Shown: positions 51,791-62,800, counted from the stretch's first letter. The stretch: DNA of 64,000 nt from Ruminococcus flavefaciens ATCC 19208 (GCF_000518765.1 NZ_JAEF01000007.1:54295-118294), one strand, 5' to 3'. The notes: a model not told the origin generated them from the sequence alone. Numbers and translations: made by a program.

Positions 51791-52201
51791 TTCGATCACT
51801 CCTTTTGTTTTTTAACGGTTCCGAGCTTAATGCCAAAAAGCCAGAACAGTACAATGCTCCGCATCGGAAAGCGATCAGTTTTTGTCATGCAAATGAATAG
51901 AGGGAACTGACTTATCTCCGAAGCGAAAAAACGAAACAGGTTATTGTGTTTTAACATATTACACCCAAAGTTGTTTTTATGACAATTGTTTGTAAGATTT
52001 ACACAATATCTTCAATACAACTATACAATATATATCAAAAAAAGTAAAGGTGTAATATCAAATTCGGCAATTTTTGGTCACATTTTAGCAATAAGCGGTC
52101 AACAAAACCGCAATATTTTGCTGTTTTTAACTGATTTGTGACAACATTTTTACCTATTTCTAAAACAAATAGCATTTTATTAACCTGTACCGATAAAAAA
52201 T
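51791..52201. other. Gene-free upstream region of the double esterase
   Basis: About 410 A+T-rich bases hold no credible frame. It contains the double-esterase ribosome site and presumably its promoter, but I see no confident -35/-10 pair. Confidence 0.6.
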
Positions 52202-52233
52202 ATGAACGCTTACGAAAAAACGTAAGCGTTCAT
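52202..52233 (-). terminator. Terminator of the prepilin gene
   Basis: ATGAACGCTTACG / CGTAAGCGTTCAT, a 13-bp perfect stem; on the minus strand ATTTTTTATC follows. Confidence 0.88.
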
Positions 52234-52267
52234 ATAGGTTTTGCACTTATTTTATGCCTCGCAGTTA

Positions 52268-52978
52268 TTATCTATAATTACTTGCAGGATTAGGATAAAC
52301 TCGGTATGCAGGACCGTTTTCGCTCTTATAGCCGTCACCTGCCCAGACTTCTACTTGTGCTGGATCATCAAGACGATAAACTATCAGCCAGCGTACAAGC
52401 GGCAGGCTTCCGCCATCCTCACGCTTATTATAAGGCATTTTAACCTGGAAATTATCCCCCTTCTGCTCTCCCATTTTCATATCAAGCTCGGAACACATTC
52501 TCTGCACGAATGTTTTATATCTCTTGTCCGAGTAATCCCATGTTCTGAAAACGTGAGTAATATGCGAAGGATTCTTCCAGTCACTGCCTGTGGAATGTGT
52601 GCAGCCGTCAACTCTTGCAACAACGGTAAAACGATAATTTCCTTCCTGAGCAAGAGGTGTGTTAAGGTTGTCTATTCTCAGTGAATAAGTGCTCGAAACG
52701 CCTTTGTACTCGGTCGTAGTGTTTATAACATGACCGTCCGCAGTTGCCTCATAAGCGACCCATTTATTCTGGGGAGTATAGAAAGAAGCATACGCATCTT
52801 CGTCCTCAAGCGCCTGCATAGCTGCCATATAGATGGTTCTGCCGTTTTCAACGGTAGCCTTCTTTTTGGCATAGTTGATATATCCCAATATAGAAGGAAC
52901 GACCACGGCTCCAAGAACGCCGATTATTGCAAGGACTACTATAAGCTCGATCAATGTAAATCCTTTCGTTTTTCTCAT
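52268..52978 (-). CDS. Type IV pilin-like protein (prepilin cleavage site)
   Basis: The 236-residue protein starts MRKTKGFTLIELIVVLAII, the classical prepilin leader: six residues, Gly6, cleavage before Phe, Glu5 of the mature protein. One N-terminal helix is followed by a globular part with two Cys (GCTHSTG and MCSEL). No other pilus gene is adjacent. The start at 52976-52978 has GAAGGAGG. In ruminococci such pilin-like proteins help attachment to cellulose, so this may be an adhesion factor. Confidence 0.9.
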   Translation of the reverse strand: MRKTKGFTLIELIVVLAIIGVLGAVVVPSILGYINYAKKKATVENGRTIYMAAMQALEDEDAYASFYTPQNKWVAYEATADGHVINTTTEYKGVSSTYSLRIDNLNTPLAQEGNYRFTVVARVDGCTHSTGSDWKNPSHITHVFRTWDYSDKRYKTFVQRMCSELDMKMGEQKGDNFQVKMPYNKREDGGSLPLVRWLIVYRLDDPAQVEVWAGDGYKSENGPAYRVYPNPASNYR

Positions 52979-53320
52979 ATCCGCAGCCTCCTTCTCTATC
53001 AAAATAAACATATTATTCCTTAGTTATATAATACTACACATTTCAACAAAAATGATGTATAATTTATGAACATTGCACCATATCTGCGTATTTTCGTGGC
53101 TTTAAACAGTGCGCATCATTACTGATTGTAAAAAATAACGAATGCAAATCAGCGTATATTATACATTCCGGAATTTATAAATTAGCATACAAAATATGTA
53201 TAATATCTCCAAAAAGTTAAAAACAATTTTCATATGAAGTGATTCAAAAGAATTAAAAGCTGCGCAAAGTGTGCTGCTATTGTCGGAAATATTGAAAAAA
53301 TGAACTGAACAGGACAAAAC
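52979..53320. other. Gene-free region upstream of the prepilin gene
   Basis: About 340 A+T-rich bases. It contains several TATAAT-like stretches but no convincing promoter pair, and no coding frame was recognised. Confidence 0.55.
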
Positions 53321-53344
53321 AGAGGCACTAAAACGAATGCCTCT
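53321..53344 (-). terminator. Terminator of the oxygen-stress operon
   Basis: AGAGGCA / TGCCTCT stem with a ten-base loop; on the minus strand TGTTTTGTCC follows. Confidence 0.65.
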
Positions 53345-53431
53345 ATTTTATCATATTCCTGATTTGTTACTCTATCGTATCGCAATGCATACAGTTCTTT
53401 CTCGGAAACTTATCCGATTCGGGCGTATCCT

Positions 53432-54373
53432 TTACGCAGGATTGAACTTATCCTTTCCCTGCTTGCACCTCGGACATTTCCAGTCGTCGGGCAAGTCCTC
53501 GAACGCAACGCCGTCATGCTCCGCAGGATCATAGACATAACCGCATATAGAACATACATATTTGCCTGTCGCTTTCTTTTCCGAGAAATCCACCTCTGCA
53601 AGAACAGTAGGCACAGGATTATCCAAGTCCATAATTCGTTTTGCTTCAAGGTTTTCATAGCCCTGCGGTGTATGTGTACCACAGTAAACAGTCGGGTTGT
53701 TCCTTACGAATTCACGCACACGGTCAAGAGTTTCACGAGCCGCAGATAAGTCATCATATACAACAGACAGCTTGTTCTCACAAAGCGCTTCGTCCACATA
53801 GGTGATGTCACCGTGAAGCATATAGAACAGTCCGTCATTCTCGGCAATAATAATACTGTTGCCGTTAGTATGTCCCTTCGCTTTGATAAGATAAACGCCT
53901 TCGGCTATCTTCTGGCTTTCGGGGAAGTTATGATATGCGCCGTCCGTAAACTTCACGGTAACTATGTTTTCAAGCCCCTGCAATTCAGCTGCGGATACTT
54001 CATCTTCGTTCACATATATCTTAGCGTTGGGAAAAGACTTTAACTCGCCCGAATGGTCGTTGTGTTTATGAGTCAGCAGAATCTTAGTGACCTGTTCGGG
54101 CTGATAGCCGAGAGCTGCAAAAGCCTCCATATAGCTGCAAATATCCTTACCTGTAAAGATCGGTGAGTTCTCATCGGGCACTTCTTCGGGCGTTCCCGCA
54201 GGAAGACCTGTATCCACAAGAATGACTTCATCGCCTGTGTCAATCAGATAGTTCTGCAAACTGCCGCGATAACGGATATTCTTGTCATATTTCTCCGCAC
54301 CGTCCTCACCGCCCATAACAAAAGGCTGTGTATAAAATCCGTCTTTTCTGAATTTAACTGCTTTGATCTCCAT
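53432..54373 (-). CDS. MBL-fold hydrolase fused to rubredoxin
   Basis: The 313-residue protein has an MBL domain (about 1-255) with zinc or iron motif [10 protein letters not shown]. The C-terminal rubredoxin (about 268-310) has two Cys pairs, CSIC and CPRC, in [18 protein letters not shown] and [14 protein letters not shown]-rubredoxin fusions can move electrons, as in flavodiiron proteins, but the flavodoxin part is missing and the MBL part resembles lactonases. It may detoxify oxygen or peroxides or hydrolyse an unknown ester. Start at 54371-54373 with AGGAGG. It is the last gene of an oxygen-stress operon. Confidence 0.88.
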   Translation of the reverse strand: MEIKAVKFRKDGFYTQPFVMGGEDGAEKYDKNIRYRGSLQNYLIDTGDEVILVDTGLPAGTPEEVPDENSPIFTGKDICSYMEAFAALGYQPEQVTKILLTHKHNDHSGELKSFPNAKIYVNEDEVSAAELQGLENIVTVKFTDGAYHNFPESQKIAEGVYLIKAKGHTNGNSIIIAENDGLFYMLHGDITYVDEALCENKLSVVYDDLSAARETLDRVREFVRNNPTVYCGTHTPQGYENLEAKRIMDLDNPVPTVLAEVDFSEKKATGKYVCSICGYVYDPAEHDGVAFEDLPDDWKCPRCKQGKDKFNPA

Positions 54374-54430
54374 AGTTTTCCTCCTTGTTACGGAAAAGGC
54401 TGCCGATGTCATACCGACAGCCTTTTTATA

Positions 54431-54613
54431 TTACTTTTCAGCAGGCTCCCACTTGCATCTTACGGGAGAAACAATAGAACCGTCTTTTTTCATATCAGCC
54501 ATTGCTTTGTCAACCACTTTGCGGTCAAGACCTGTCAGCTCAGCGATCTTGCCTGCATTCAGCGGTTCACCAGCCTTTTTCATTGCTTCAAGTATCTGTT
54601 CCTTTTCTGCCAT
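54431..54613 (-). CDS. Small winged-helix DNA-binding protein
   Basis: The 60-residue protein is an HTH (EQILEAMKKAGEPLNAGKIA, then ELTGLDRKVVDKAMADMKKD) with a short wing ending in VRCKWEPAEK. It resembles archaeal/clostridial small winged-helix proteins. Ribosome site GGAGG. It is located between the flavin-binding and MBL-rubredoxin genes, so it may tune this operon. Confidence 0.78.
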   Translation of the reverse strand: MAEKEQILEAMKKAGEPLNAGKIAELTGLDRKVVDKAMADMKKDGSIVSPVRCKWEPAEK

Positions 54614-54625
54614 TTGTGTAACCTC

Positions 54626-55021
54626 CTATATTTCGATTTCTTCTTTGTTATGCTCGTTGGAAGAAGCGCATATCAGTCTTTCAGGCGTGATCAGAACTAC
54701 GCATTTGAGTTCCATAGCGCCCTTGAAAGTGTCCTTCGTAAGCTTACAGTAATGCTCATAGGCTTCGCCCTCATTCACAAGTTCCGCCGTCCCCTTTATC
54801 TGGTAGGCTTCGCCCGTCAGCGGATTTGCACAGGCAACAGCGACCTTGCCGTTTGACTTTATATTTTCCAGAGTGGTTTCAAGCAGAAGAGCGCCTAACA
54901 CAAGTTTTCCGTCATCACATACACGCTTGAAGCCGACGGGAACAACATTCGGCTCATCACCGCAGGTCGCTATATACCAAAGATTTTCATTGAAAACCTT
55001 TTTTACATTGTCGGGTAACAT
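54626..55021 (-). CDS. Pyridoxamine 5'-phosphate oxidase-like flavin-binding protein
   Basis: The 131-residue split-barrel protein (ENLWYIATCGDEPNVVPVGFKRV, then GKVAVACANPLTGEAYQIKG) belongs to the PNPOx-like FMN-binding family of reductases. Family members bind FMN or F420 and reduce small molecules. The start at 55019-55021 lacks a clear ribosome site but lies five bases after the ferritin-like gene stop, so coupled translation is likely. Confidence 0.85.
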   Translation of the reverse strand: MLPDNVKKVFNENLWYIATCGDEPNVVPVGFKRVCDDGKLVLGALLLETTLENIKSNGKVAVACANPLTGEAYQIKGTAELVNEGEAYEHYCKLTKDTFKGAMELKCVVLITPERLICASSNEHNKEEIEI

Positions 55022-55026
55022 TGCGA

Positions 55027-55485
55027 TCAAAGCTGATGGTTCAGCCAGTTCTGGAGACCGATCTTTTCGATCAGTTCAAGCTGCTGCTCAGCCCAGTACA
55101 GGTCTTCTTCCTCGTCCTGATAATATGTCTTCAGCATATCAAAGGTGGAGTAATCGTCTCTTGCTTCCTCTACCAGAGTTTTCAGCCAAGCAAGACCGTC
55201 CTTAGAAGTCTGGAGATCATACTTGATATACTCTACAATATCAGTGAAAACGGGTTCTTCTTTCTTCGCGCCGTTCTTAACTTCACCGCCGAGATCGAGG
55301 ATACGGTCGATGCACTTGTCAACATAGCCTCTTTCTTCTGCTGCGTGTCCTGCGTACTTTGCTCCGAGCTTGGAAAAGCCCTGTGCTGCGAATATCTTCG
55401 ACTGGATAGCGTGACCGTCCGCCTGCTGTGCGAGATCGGTAACTATGATCTGTAAACCTTCAAGAATTCTTTTTGTATCTGCCAT
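55027..55485 (-). CDS. Ferritin-like (bacterioferritin/rubrerythrin-type) protein
   Basis: The 152-residue protein has a four-helix bundle with acidic clusters AEERGYVDK and YYQDEEEDLYWAEQQLEL. The candidate diiron ligands are the Glu residues; the exact ligand set is uncertain. The ATG at 55483-55485 has CGGAGGTATGTCATC; a longer frame would run through the promoter. It is the first gene of the operon ferritin-like, flavin protein, HTH, MBL-rubredoxin, which together suggest iron storage and peroxide defence. Confidence 0.82.
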   Translation of the reverse strand: MADTKRILEGLQIIVTDLAQQADGHAIQSKIFAAQGFSKLGAKYAGHAAEERGYVDKCIDRILDLGGEVKNGAKKEEPVFTDIVEYIKYDLQTSKDGLAWLKTLVEEARDDYSTFDMLKTYYQDEEEDLYWAEQQLELIEKIGLQNWLNHQL

Positions 55486-55543
55486 GATGACATACCTCCG
55501 TTTATTTATGATTTTCGGCAAGCTTTCTGCCTGCCATAGTAAA

Positions 55544-55611
55544 ATCTTAACAGACAAGGCAGGATATGTCAATTTAGAAATCCCCCCCACTTTACAAAAG
55601 GATTTTATAAA
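55544..55611 (-). promoter_or_regulatory. Promoter and TetR-type operator of the oxygen-stress operon
   Basis: On the minus strand TTGACA (55567-55572), a 17-base spacer, TAAGAT (55544-55549). Upstream at 55591-55611 lies the inverted repeat TTTACAAAA / TTTTATAAA, flanked by C-run and G-run. It sits between the operon and the TetR gene, which runs in the same direction and ends about 20 bases upstream. Confidence 0.6.
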
Positions 55612-55631
55612 ATGGGGTAAATTACAAAAAT

Positions 55632-56195
55632 TCAATCATTTTCAGCGGGATATAGATACTGTTTCAGCGGTTCGGGCAGGCTCTTATCCCATATTTCAGC
55701 GACCTGTTGCGGCGAGAAGTGCATATCTCCAAGCAGCCATTCAAGCATAAACTGCACGAGTCCATAAGAATAGAACTTTATTATTCCCATGGTCTCATCG
55801 GGGATATACTCAGTCATCAGGTGTTTCTGAACTTCTGCTTTCAAAGCTGCTGTATTGATTCTCCGGACGTTCTCAATGAACGAATCCTGACCGCTTGTGT
55901 GTTTCAGAGCATTTTTGATAAACTCGGAGTTATCGGAATAGTATAAGGCGGCACCAAGCAGGCAATCCTTCCACAGAAAAGTCTTGTTGTCGATCCTACA
56001 CATGATCTCACGCACATGGTTTGTATATATCCATACGATCATATCGTACTTGTCTTTGAAATGATTGTAGAAGGTTGGCTGCGACATACCACAGTTATTC
56101 GTTATATCGGTTATTGTTATCCTGTCGATACGCTTTGTCTGCACAAGCTCAAGAAAAGATTCGGCAAGAAGCTCTTTTGTGGTTTTCCTTTTCAT
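55632..56195 (-). CDS. TetR family regulator
   Basis: The 187-residue protein has an N-terminal HTH (KELLAESFLELVQTKRIDRI, ITDITNNCGMSQPTFYNHFKDKYDM). The C-terminal domain (TetR_C, DhaS-like) includes YGLVQFMLEWLLGDM. AAGGTG lies before the chosen ATG (56193-56195). It is in the same direction as the downstream oxygen-stress operon and is its likely regulator. Confidence 0.88.
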   Translation of the reverse strand: MKRKTTKELLAESFLELVQTKRIDRITITDITNNCGMSQPTFYNHFKDKYDMIVWIYTNHVREIMCRIDNKTFLWKDCLLGAALYYSDNSEFIKNALKHTSGQDSFIENVRRINTAALKAEVQKHLMTEYIPDETMGIIKFYSYGLVQFMLEWLLGDMHFSPQQVAEIWDKSLPEPLKQYLYPAEND

Positions 56196-56603
56196 TGCTA
56201 TCACCTTGAAAAGTTATTTTTTTATTATTTTACCATAAGTCGCTGTATAAGTCAATCTATCCCCAAAGCAAGCCCGATTTTGCCGCCGATATCAAAATCA
56301 CACAAAGAAAGGAACGTGATACAATAAGAAAATGCAACCGAACGATCACTATATTCTGTACAGAAAAAACAGATGTATTAATGAACAAGCTGAGATTAAA
56401 ATACTTTAATACTAAGCCGATTAATAATTTTTGTGGGATTTGACAAATAAAAAGCAGAACGGCGAGTGTAATTCATACTACACTCGCCGCCAAAATATTT
56501 TGATATAAAAATTAATCCTCATCTTCAGGCAATAAATTACTATTGAAGGAGAAGCTGAAAGATAATATCATGCCTGAAGCCAACCGCAGATGCGGAACTT
56601 TTA
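56196..56603. other. Gene-free region with terminator of the GH9 gene
   Basis: It holds a stem GGCGAGTGTA / TACACTCGCC (56461-56470 with 56479-56488), a probable terminator of the GH9 gene on the minus strand. A longer inverted repeat CTTCAGGCA / TGCCTGAAG (from about 56533 to 56580) lies between it and the stop codon. No gene was recognised. Confidence 0.65.
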
Positions 56604-59600
56604 TTAAAGTCCAAGTAACATTTTCTGTATAGCCTGTGCATCACCGACAGTCAGACCGTCACCTGTAACATCACCGTTTGCTATACCCTGTGGAGTAATA
56701 TGGTTCTTGTCTGTACCGTTTTCACCATATTTATTCGGATTTGCAAGAGCCTGCATAATGAGAACTACATCGCTCATATCAAGCTGATCGTCACAGTTAG
56801 CATCACCTTTCATAACCATTGGGACAGGTGTATCAACTGTTGTGACAGCAGTTGTGGACACAGTTGTTGTTACAGTCGTAGTTGTAGTAGTAACAGTGCT
56901 TGTATTCGTGGTCGTTGTGGTCGTCACTTCGGGAGCATTATCCAGTATCTCCTCAAAGAACGCCATATTCCATACCAAGCCTGCCTGCCAGTCAAGAGCA
57001 GGACTGTTTACCGACCATGCTTCAATGGAATCAACATAGCATTTCTGCGGAGATGTTTTATCGGGAGCAAGTCCCAAAGAGCGTACATACTGGTCAGCTA
57101 CCCAAGTATAAGGGCCGCCTACCATAACTCCGTCGGGAGCCTTCGGATAGTTCTTGTCAAGCTCATATCCCCAGTATTCATCAACAGGATTTTGCGCATG
57201 ATATGAACCGCAGCCTGTAACATATGAGAAACCAAGTCCGTTTCTGCCGAAAATATAATCTAAAGCCTGCAAAGCTCCGTTCAGGTATTTTTTATCGTCT
57301 GTTGCATCATAAGCGTATGCCATTATCAAAGCATTATTCGCAATTGTACTGTTAGAGCCGATTCCGTAGCCTGCATATGAATCTTGCGGATAGGTGTATG
57401 GGTCATACCACTGTACATTCTTGTACGGAACGCCCATGCCATTATTTTTCGTATCGCTTTCAAGATCAAGATACTTATTGGCGGTAGACGTAAGGTTTTT
57501 CTTTATCGTTGCCTTATCAGCATCTGTTGTCTTATCGCTGAGATAAAGCGATAGAGTTCCGCAGCCTATCTTATTGTTTCTGTCAAATGAACAGAATTCA
57601 CCATCGGATTCGATCATAGGAAGATAGGTCGGAACACCAAAAGCATAGCACTGCTTAGCCTCATCAGATGTTTCCAAGCTCTTGAATTCTTTCAGGTAAT
57701 CATAGTAGGTTTCGTCGCCTGTAGTTGCAAAGAGCTCACAAGCTGCCCAGTAAGCATCATCATCAACATCAGAATTGTATGAATCAGTATCATGATAGGA
57801 AGTAAAAGGAACAAAATGAACATCTGACCTCCATGCATCGTCACTGTGTATACCTTCTTTGTATTCAAAATCAGCTTTGTATTTTATGACGGCTTCCCAT
57901 GATTTCTTTGCATGTTCAAGGCATTCCTGCGCAAAGTCATCATCAATTCCCTTCCACAAACGAGCAGCCTGTGCTGCACAGGCTATCATATTAAACGTAG
58001 CACTGTATGTAGGCGGACAAATAATACGAGGCATCTCATAATCGCCGATGTAATTCAAAGGAGAATACGGTACAGGCTCGTAATATACGTTCTTTACCCT
58101 GTCGTAAACAAAATCCGCATATTCTTCGCCCCATATGCTGTCCTTTTCGGGATCAACTATCATTCTGAACATGAATTCAAGTTCGTATCTTGCTTCGTCA
58201 AGGATATCGGGAGTACCTGCACAGCTCACACTTTTGCCTGATATACTGTATTCGCTTGGAACAGAAATGGTCTTGCCATCAGCCCATTTGCCTTCAGTTC
58301 CGTTTTCCTTTGATCTTTCGTACATATTCTGAAGAAGCCATACAGTATTTCCGCCGCTTGAAATACTCTTGCAATGATTGTCCGGGTCATACCAACCGCC
58401 GGAAACGTCCAGAGAGACATATTTATCTATAGATGAATCTACATAATAGCTACGAACAAAATATTCATTATGCCATCTTGACTGAACGTATGCAACATCT
58501 TTCTTAAAAGGGTCCTTATGGGCAATAGTATTCTTATCTCCTGAGGTAACATACTTCGCTTCCACATCAGAACCCGAGCGTTTCTGATAGTAGTAATTAA
58601 GTGCGTTTCTGAGGACGTTTTTATAGATGTCATCACCTATGCTGAACTCATGACTGATATTTTTACCGTCGTCCTTCTTATCGTCCATAACTATTTTATA
58701 TACGCCGGGAGTATTGAACTTTGAAAAGTCAACTATATGGCAGTACTCACCAGCCATCTCATCATATCCGGCAGGCTCGCTCTTACCTGTATATACAGTC
58801 TCACCGTCCTTGTCGACAAGCTCGAAACCAATAGCTTCTTTATCCTTTTCGGTAACATATGTAGCCTTTTTATCTGCTGTTGTGTAATATCCGACCTGAT
58901 TAAGACGCACATCACTTTTGGGTATAGTTAAGCCCAAAGTGCTGTCAGCAGGCCAGCCGCAGACTGCATTGGCGGGATCCTCATCACAGGTGAGACACTC
59001 GATAGACATATCATCGAACCATATCTCATCGCCCTCCTTAGCATTTCCCTGATACTGTGTACCCCTTGCATACTGGAATACCCACTGGCATCCCTCAAGA
59101 TCTTTAGTAGGCTTGAATACACCCTCAATTGTCTGCCATTCAGTTGTGAGATTTAATGCTTTTTGCGGCCACTGACCTTCCATATCAGGTCCCATGTGCA
59201 TATCCATTGATCCACCGTCAAGCTCGAAGTACTCTTCCTGACCATTGAGAGCACCGATATATGAGCAAAGCTCCATGCCATATCTGTTTCCCTTGACTTT
59301 AAAGCTTACTTTGTACTCGTGACCCTGTTTGAAATTCAAGTTTCTGTGCCTGAACTGAAGATCCCATTTTTCCTTATCAGCACCTGTAGGCACTAATATC
59401 TGGATATGGAACGTCCCGTCCTTGATATCAAAATTTTGCCTTGCAGGACTTGCTGAACAGATATTCCACGGCAAAGATTTACTTTCAAACGAAGTTTCAC
59501 CAAGTACCTGAACAGCCGACGACTGCAAGGGGGCAAGATAAGCAGCAGTTGATGTTGCTAACATTGCCATTGACATAATGCCTGAGATCATTTTTTTTGT

Positions 59601-59612
59601 TTTTTTATGCAT
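56604..59612 (-). CDS. Cellulosomal GH9 cellulase: CBM4-like - Ig - GH9 - dockerin
   Basis: The 1002-residue protein has a signal peptide (about 1-33), a CBM4-like module (about 40-205), an Ig-like domain (about 228-330) and the GH9 catalytic domain (about 335-895). The catalytic Asp lies in DVSGGWYDPDNH; the His and Asp/Glu C-terminal region includes GCGSYHAQNP and IEAWSVNSPALDW, where the Glu of IEAW is the proton donor. A Thr linker and a dockerin (about 937-1002, GDANCDDQLDMSDVVLIMQ) end it. It is an endo- or processive cellulase. Ribosome site GGGAGGG. Confidence 0.95.
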   Translation of the reverse strand: MHKKTKKMISGIMSMAMLATSTAAYLAPLQSSAVQVLGETSFESKSLPWNICSASPARQNFDIKDGTFHIQILVPTGADKEKWDLQFRHRNLNFKQGHEYKVSFKVKGNRYGMELCSYIGALNGQEEYFELDGGSMDMHMGPDMEGQWPQKALNLTTEWQTIEGVFKPTKDLEGCQWVFQYARGTQYQGNAKEGDEIWFDDMSIECLTCDEDPANAVCGWPADSTLGLTIPKSDVRLNQVGYYTTADKKATYVTEKDKEAIGFELVDKDGETVYTGKSEPAGYDEMAGEYCHIVDFSKFNTPGVYKIVMDDKKDDGKNISHEFSIGDDIYKNVLRNALNYYYQKRSGSDVEAKYVTSGDKNTIAHKDPFKKDVAYVQSRWHNEYFVRSYYVDSSIDKYVSLDVSGGWYDPDNHCKSISSGGNTVWLLQNMYERSKENGTEGKWADGKTISVPSEYSISGKSVSCAGTPDILDEARYELEFMFRMIVDPEKDSIWGEEYADFVYDRVKNVYYEPVPYSPLNYIGDYEMPRIICPPTYSATFNMIACAAQAARLWKGIDDDFAQECLEHAKKSWEAVIKYKADFEYKEGIHSDDAWRSDVHFVPFTSYHDTDSYNSDVDDDAYWAACELFATTGDETYYDYLKEFKSLETSDEAKQCYAFGVPTYLPMIESDGEFCSFDRNNKIGCGTLSLYLSDKTTDADKATIKKNLTSTANKYLDLESDTKNNGMGVPYKNVQWYDPYTYPQDSYAGYGIGSNSTIANNALIMAYAYDATDDKKYLNGALQALDYIFGRNGLGFSYVTGCGSYHAQNPVDEYWGYELDKNYPKAPDGVMVGGPYTWVADQYVRSLGLAPDKTSPQKCYVDSIEAWSVNSPALDWQAGLVWNMAFFEEILDNAPEVTTTTTTNTSTVTTTTTTVTTTVSTTAVTTVDTPVPMVMKGDANCDDQLDMSDVVLIMQALANPNKYGENGTDKNHITPQGIANGDVTGDGLTVGDAQAIQKMLLGL

Positions 59613-59783
59613 TTTTTAACCCTCCCTTTAATATATGCATTATACAATTATTATACATTATTAAGAGTGAATAGTCAAGATTTTTTGTTGAATAGTGCAA
59701 GACTTTTGGTAAAAATGTGATCAGAAATCTCCATTTTTAAAATTCACTTTCAAAAGCAGAATAAAAGAAACAGGTACATAAAA

Positions 59784-59812
59784 AATAAAAGGCAGCATAG
59801 CTGCCTTTTATT
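59784..59812 (-). terminator. Terminator of the CotH-dockerin gene
   Basis: AATAAAAGGCAG / CTGCCTTTTATT stem with a five-base loop, about ten bases after the stop codon; T-rich on both strands. Confidence 0.85.
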
Positions 59813-59824
59813 AGTTAAAACAGA

Positions 59825-62800
59825 TCAACACTCGCCCTTGATGAACTTTCTGAGCAGTTCAAGATCGGTCTCATTTATAACATCATCGCCGTTCATATCT
59901 GCGGCACCGAAATTCTTTACGTCACCGTTTACAATTGCTTTTTTCATACCGCAAAGGTCATAAACATCAACTTCTCCGTCTCCGTTGACATCTCCGAGAG
60001 CGTATTTCTCATCACGTTTATCCGTTCTCCACCAGTTGATATTGTAAAGATAACCGTCTCCGCCCACAAACTTAAAGTAAATATCATGCTTGCCATTGGT
60101 CTCCTGTATCGAGCAAGCCTGTGTATTCCATGTCTGCCAGCCGCCTGAGCTCTTGATATCCATTCTGCCTATAACATTGCCGTTAGGATCGTCAACTCGT
60201 ATTTCAAGCTGTGCTCTTGCACCGTTTGAACCAATACGGAAGTCGATCTTCTTTACTCCTGTAAGGTCAATGTCCTTGAAGCCGATATAGTCATTGTTCT
60301 CGGCATATGCAACATCAAGTCCGCCCTCTGAACAGTTTTCGGTATCTATGCCAGACTTTATGTCATATTTTTCAGCCTGCACAACCTTGCCGAGAGATAC
60401 GATGCCCGGCTTGAATGATGAAGTAGTTACAGTCGGTGTGCTTGAAGTTGTCTTGGTCGTTGTCTTTGAAGTAGTTTTTGTGGTTGTGGTAGTTGTTGAA
60501 GTCTTTGTGGTAGTTTTAATAGTAGTTGTTGTAGTAGTTGGCTGTTCATTTTCAGAACCTACGTAAACTGCTTCTACTGTTGCATCGCCTTCAAGTCTTA
60601 CCTTGATAGAAGCTGTAGTAGTATCGCCGTTTGTTATCCTTGCGCCGTTAACCTTCCAGTGTGAGAAGGTCTTGCCTTCAAGCGGAAGCGCCTTTATATA
60701 AATATCGTAATCCGTGTGATATTTGCCGCTCCAGCTGCTTATCCTTCCGAGCTCAAGAGTATTGAGCTTTATGCTTCCGTTGTCGGCAGAGTTCACTACA
60801 GTAAGTCTGCGCGGCTCGGAAGAAAGCTTTGCAGCAGAACGCAGTGTACGTTCAGCATGGGAATAACGCTGAGCATAGAACTCGATAACGGTATTAATAT
60901 CGCCGTCAAAGCGTCTTTCGGCGTTTGAGCCTGATAAGCTGCCCGAATGGAAACGTGAATATGTATCAATTATCTGCTGTCTGAAATTGTTCCTGTAGCT
61001 TTCTATGACCTTTTTCGTTCTTTCGGGAGTAAAGTTATAATTTGCAAGGTCCATCATAGTTCTTGCAAATTTAAGCCTGAACTGCTCATTGTTCATAAGG
61101 CTGTTGAACACCCTTGCAAGCTGACAGTTGCTTTCGCGTATACGTCTGAAGCCGTCAGCTGAATATACCTTATCCTCTGTGCCGTAAAGTCCCTGTCCCG
61201 ATTCGGTATCAAAGACTACCATTCTCCACTTGCCGTCGGCATATGGATTTTCAGCATCTACAGCATTTGAACGCCATGCCATAAAGTTGTTCTGCGGCCA
61301 GTCGGCATTGCACCAGTAGATCTGAGCTGCAAAATAGTCCATAACAGACTGGATATCGAACTTGCTGCAAAACTCATCATATGACATACTGCCGTTTGAT
61401 ATGCCGTCGCAGGCTCTGCGCCAGTCGTTGAGATCGCTGTCGCTTCCCTCTTCAAGTCCGTTGTTCTTTATTACTGCAACATCGCTCTTCTTAACGCCGT
61501 AATGATCGCTGAAATAGCTCTTGCCAAGCTTTTCCATTACCTGATAGATTCCCCAGAATTCACCGTCTATCAGTACGATACACTCAGAAGTAGCCTGAGT
61601 TGCGAATGCTCTGTCAGTCACAAGGCTCTGGTTTATACTGTCGCGGAAAAATGCACCTGTATTGTCATTTCCGCCGTTACGGAGGACGATACCGTCATAT
61701 TTCTTGATAGCTTTTCCGTTCTTAGCCTTTGTTGCCTTTCCGGAGAAGAAGTCGTATTCAAACTCCTCTTTTCCATAATCACTGCGGGTGTATACATTGA
61801 AGCTCTTCTGAGCAAGACATCTTGAGTATGCACCCTTTATGCGGATGCCCACATTCTGCTCGATGACCTTTTCACCGTTATCAAACATTGTGAATACAGC
61901 AGGACGCTCCCAGTCTCTGCCCTTCATGGTGTAATTTGCTTTTATTTCCCACGGCCACTTGTCTTCGCTGCCGTGTTTATTCTCTTCATAAACTCTTCCG
62001 AGGCAGTATATGCCCTTATTCTCGTCAAAGAGATTTGCATGATCGGTAACAATTGATACTACCTTCATGTTTTTATAATATCCGGAATTCGTCTTGCCTA
62101 CAAGGTATACCTTTGTAATGTATTCACTTGGGCGTCCCTCACCGTCAACTGCAACAGCTCTTATTACAGCTGCTTTATCAACGTTTCCGCGAGGTGCTTC
62201 TGCACCGTTCGGAACTATATCTGTACGGGCACTGAGACGGTTCTCGTTATCGGTCATATCCTTGATAGTAAGCGGCTCGGTGTACTTTTTAGAGCCGTAT
62301 ACAGGATCGCTGCCATCTGTTGTGTAGTATATATCGCAGCCCTCATCAGCTGTGAGCGTAAGCTTGAAATCGCTGTCATAAAGACCGCTTTCATGTGAAA
62401 ATACAGGAGCATGTACAGCATTTGTACCCTCGGGTTCTGTATTTTTCTTGTCTGGAGTGCAATTAAGAACATAATACTCTCCGCTTCCCTCTGGATACTG
62501 ACCGAATGATGTATCCGCTGCAAGAGAACCGACAGTAATTGTATTGACTGCATTTCCATTTGCATCTGACAGTAAAAGAGTCTCGCCGGAAGCTGAAATA
62601 CCGAATGGAGCTATGCTTTTGTTGTTTGCTGCTGCGTCGCTGTCACAGAAGACAACAAGTCTTCCCTCGGCAGCTATACGAGTTCCGCTCGGGAAAACAT
62701 ACTTAAAGGGCTGATCCTCTTTATCGGAAAGTCCCCACCCCGAAATATCAGCCTCTGTCTTGCTGTTGTTGTACAGCTCGATCCAGTCATAACAGTTCCC

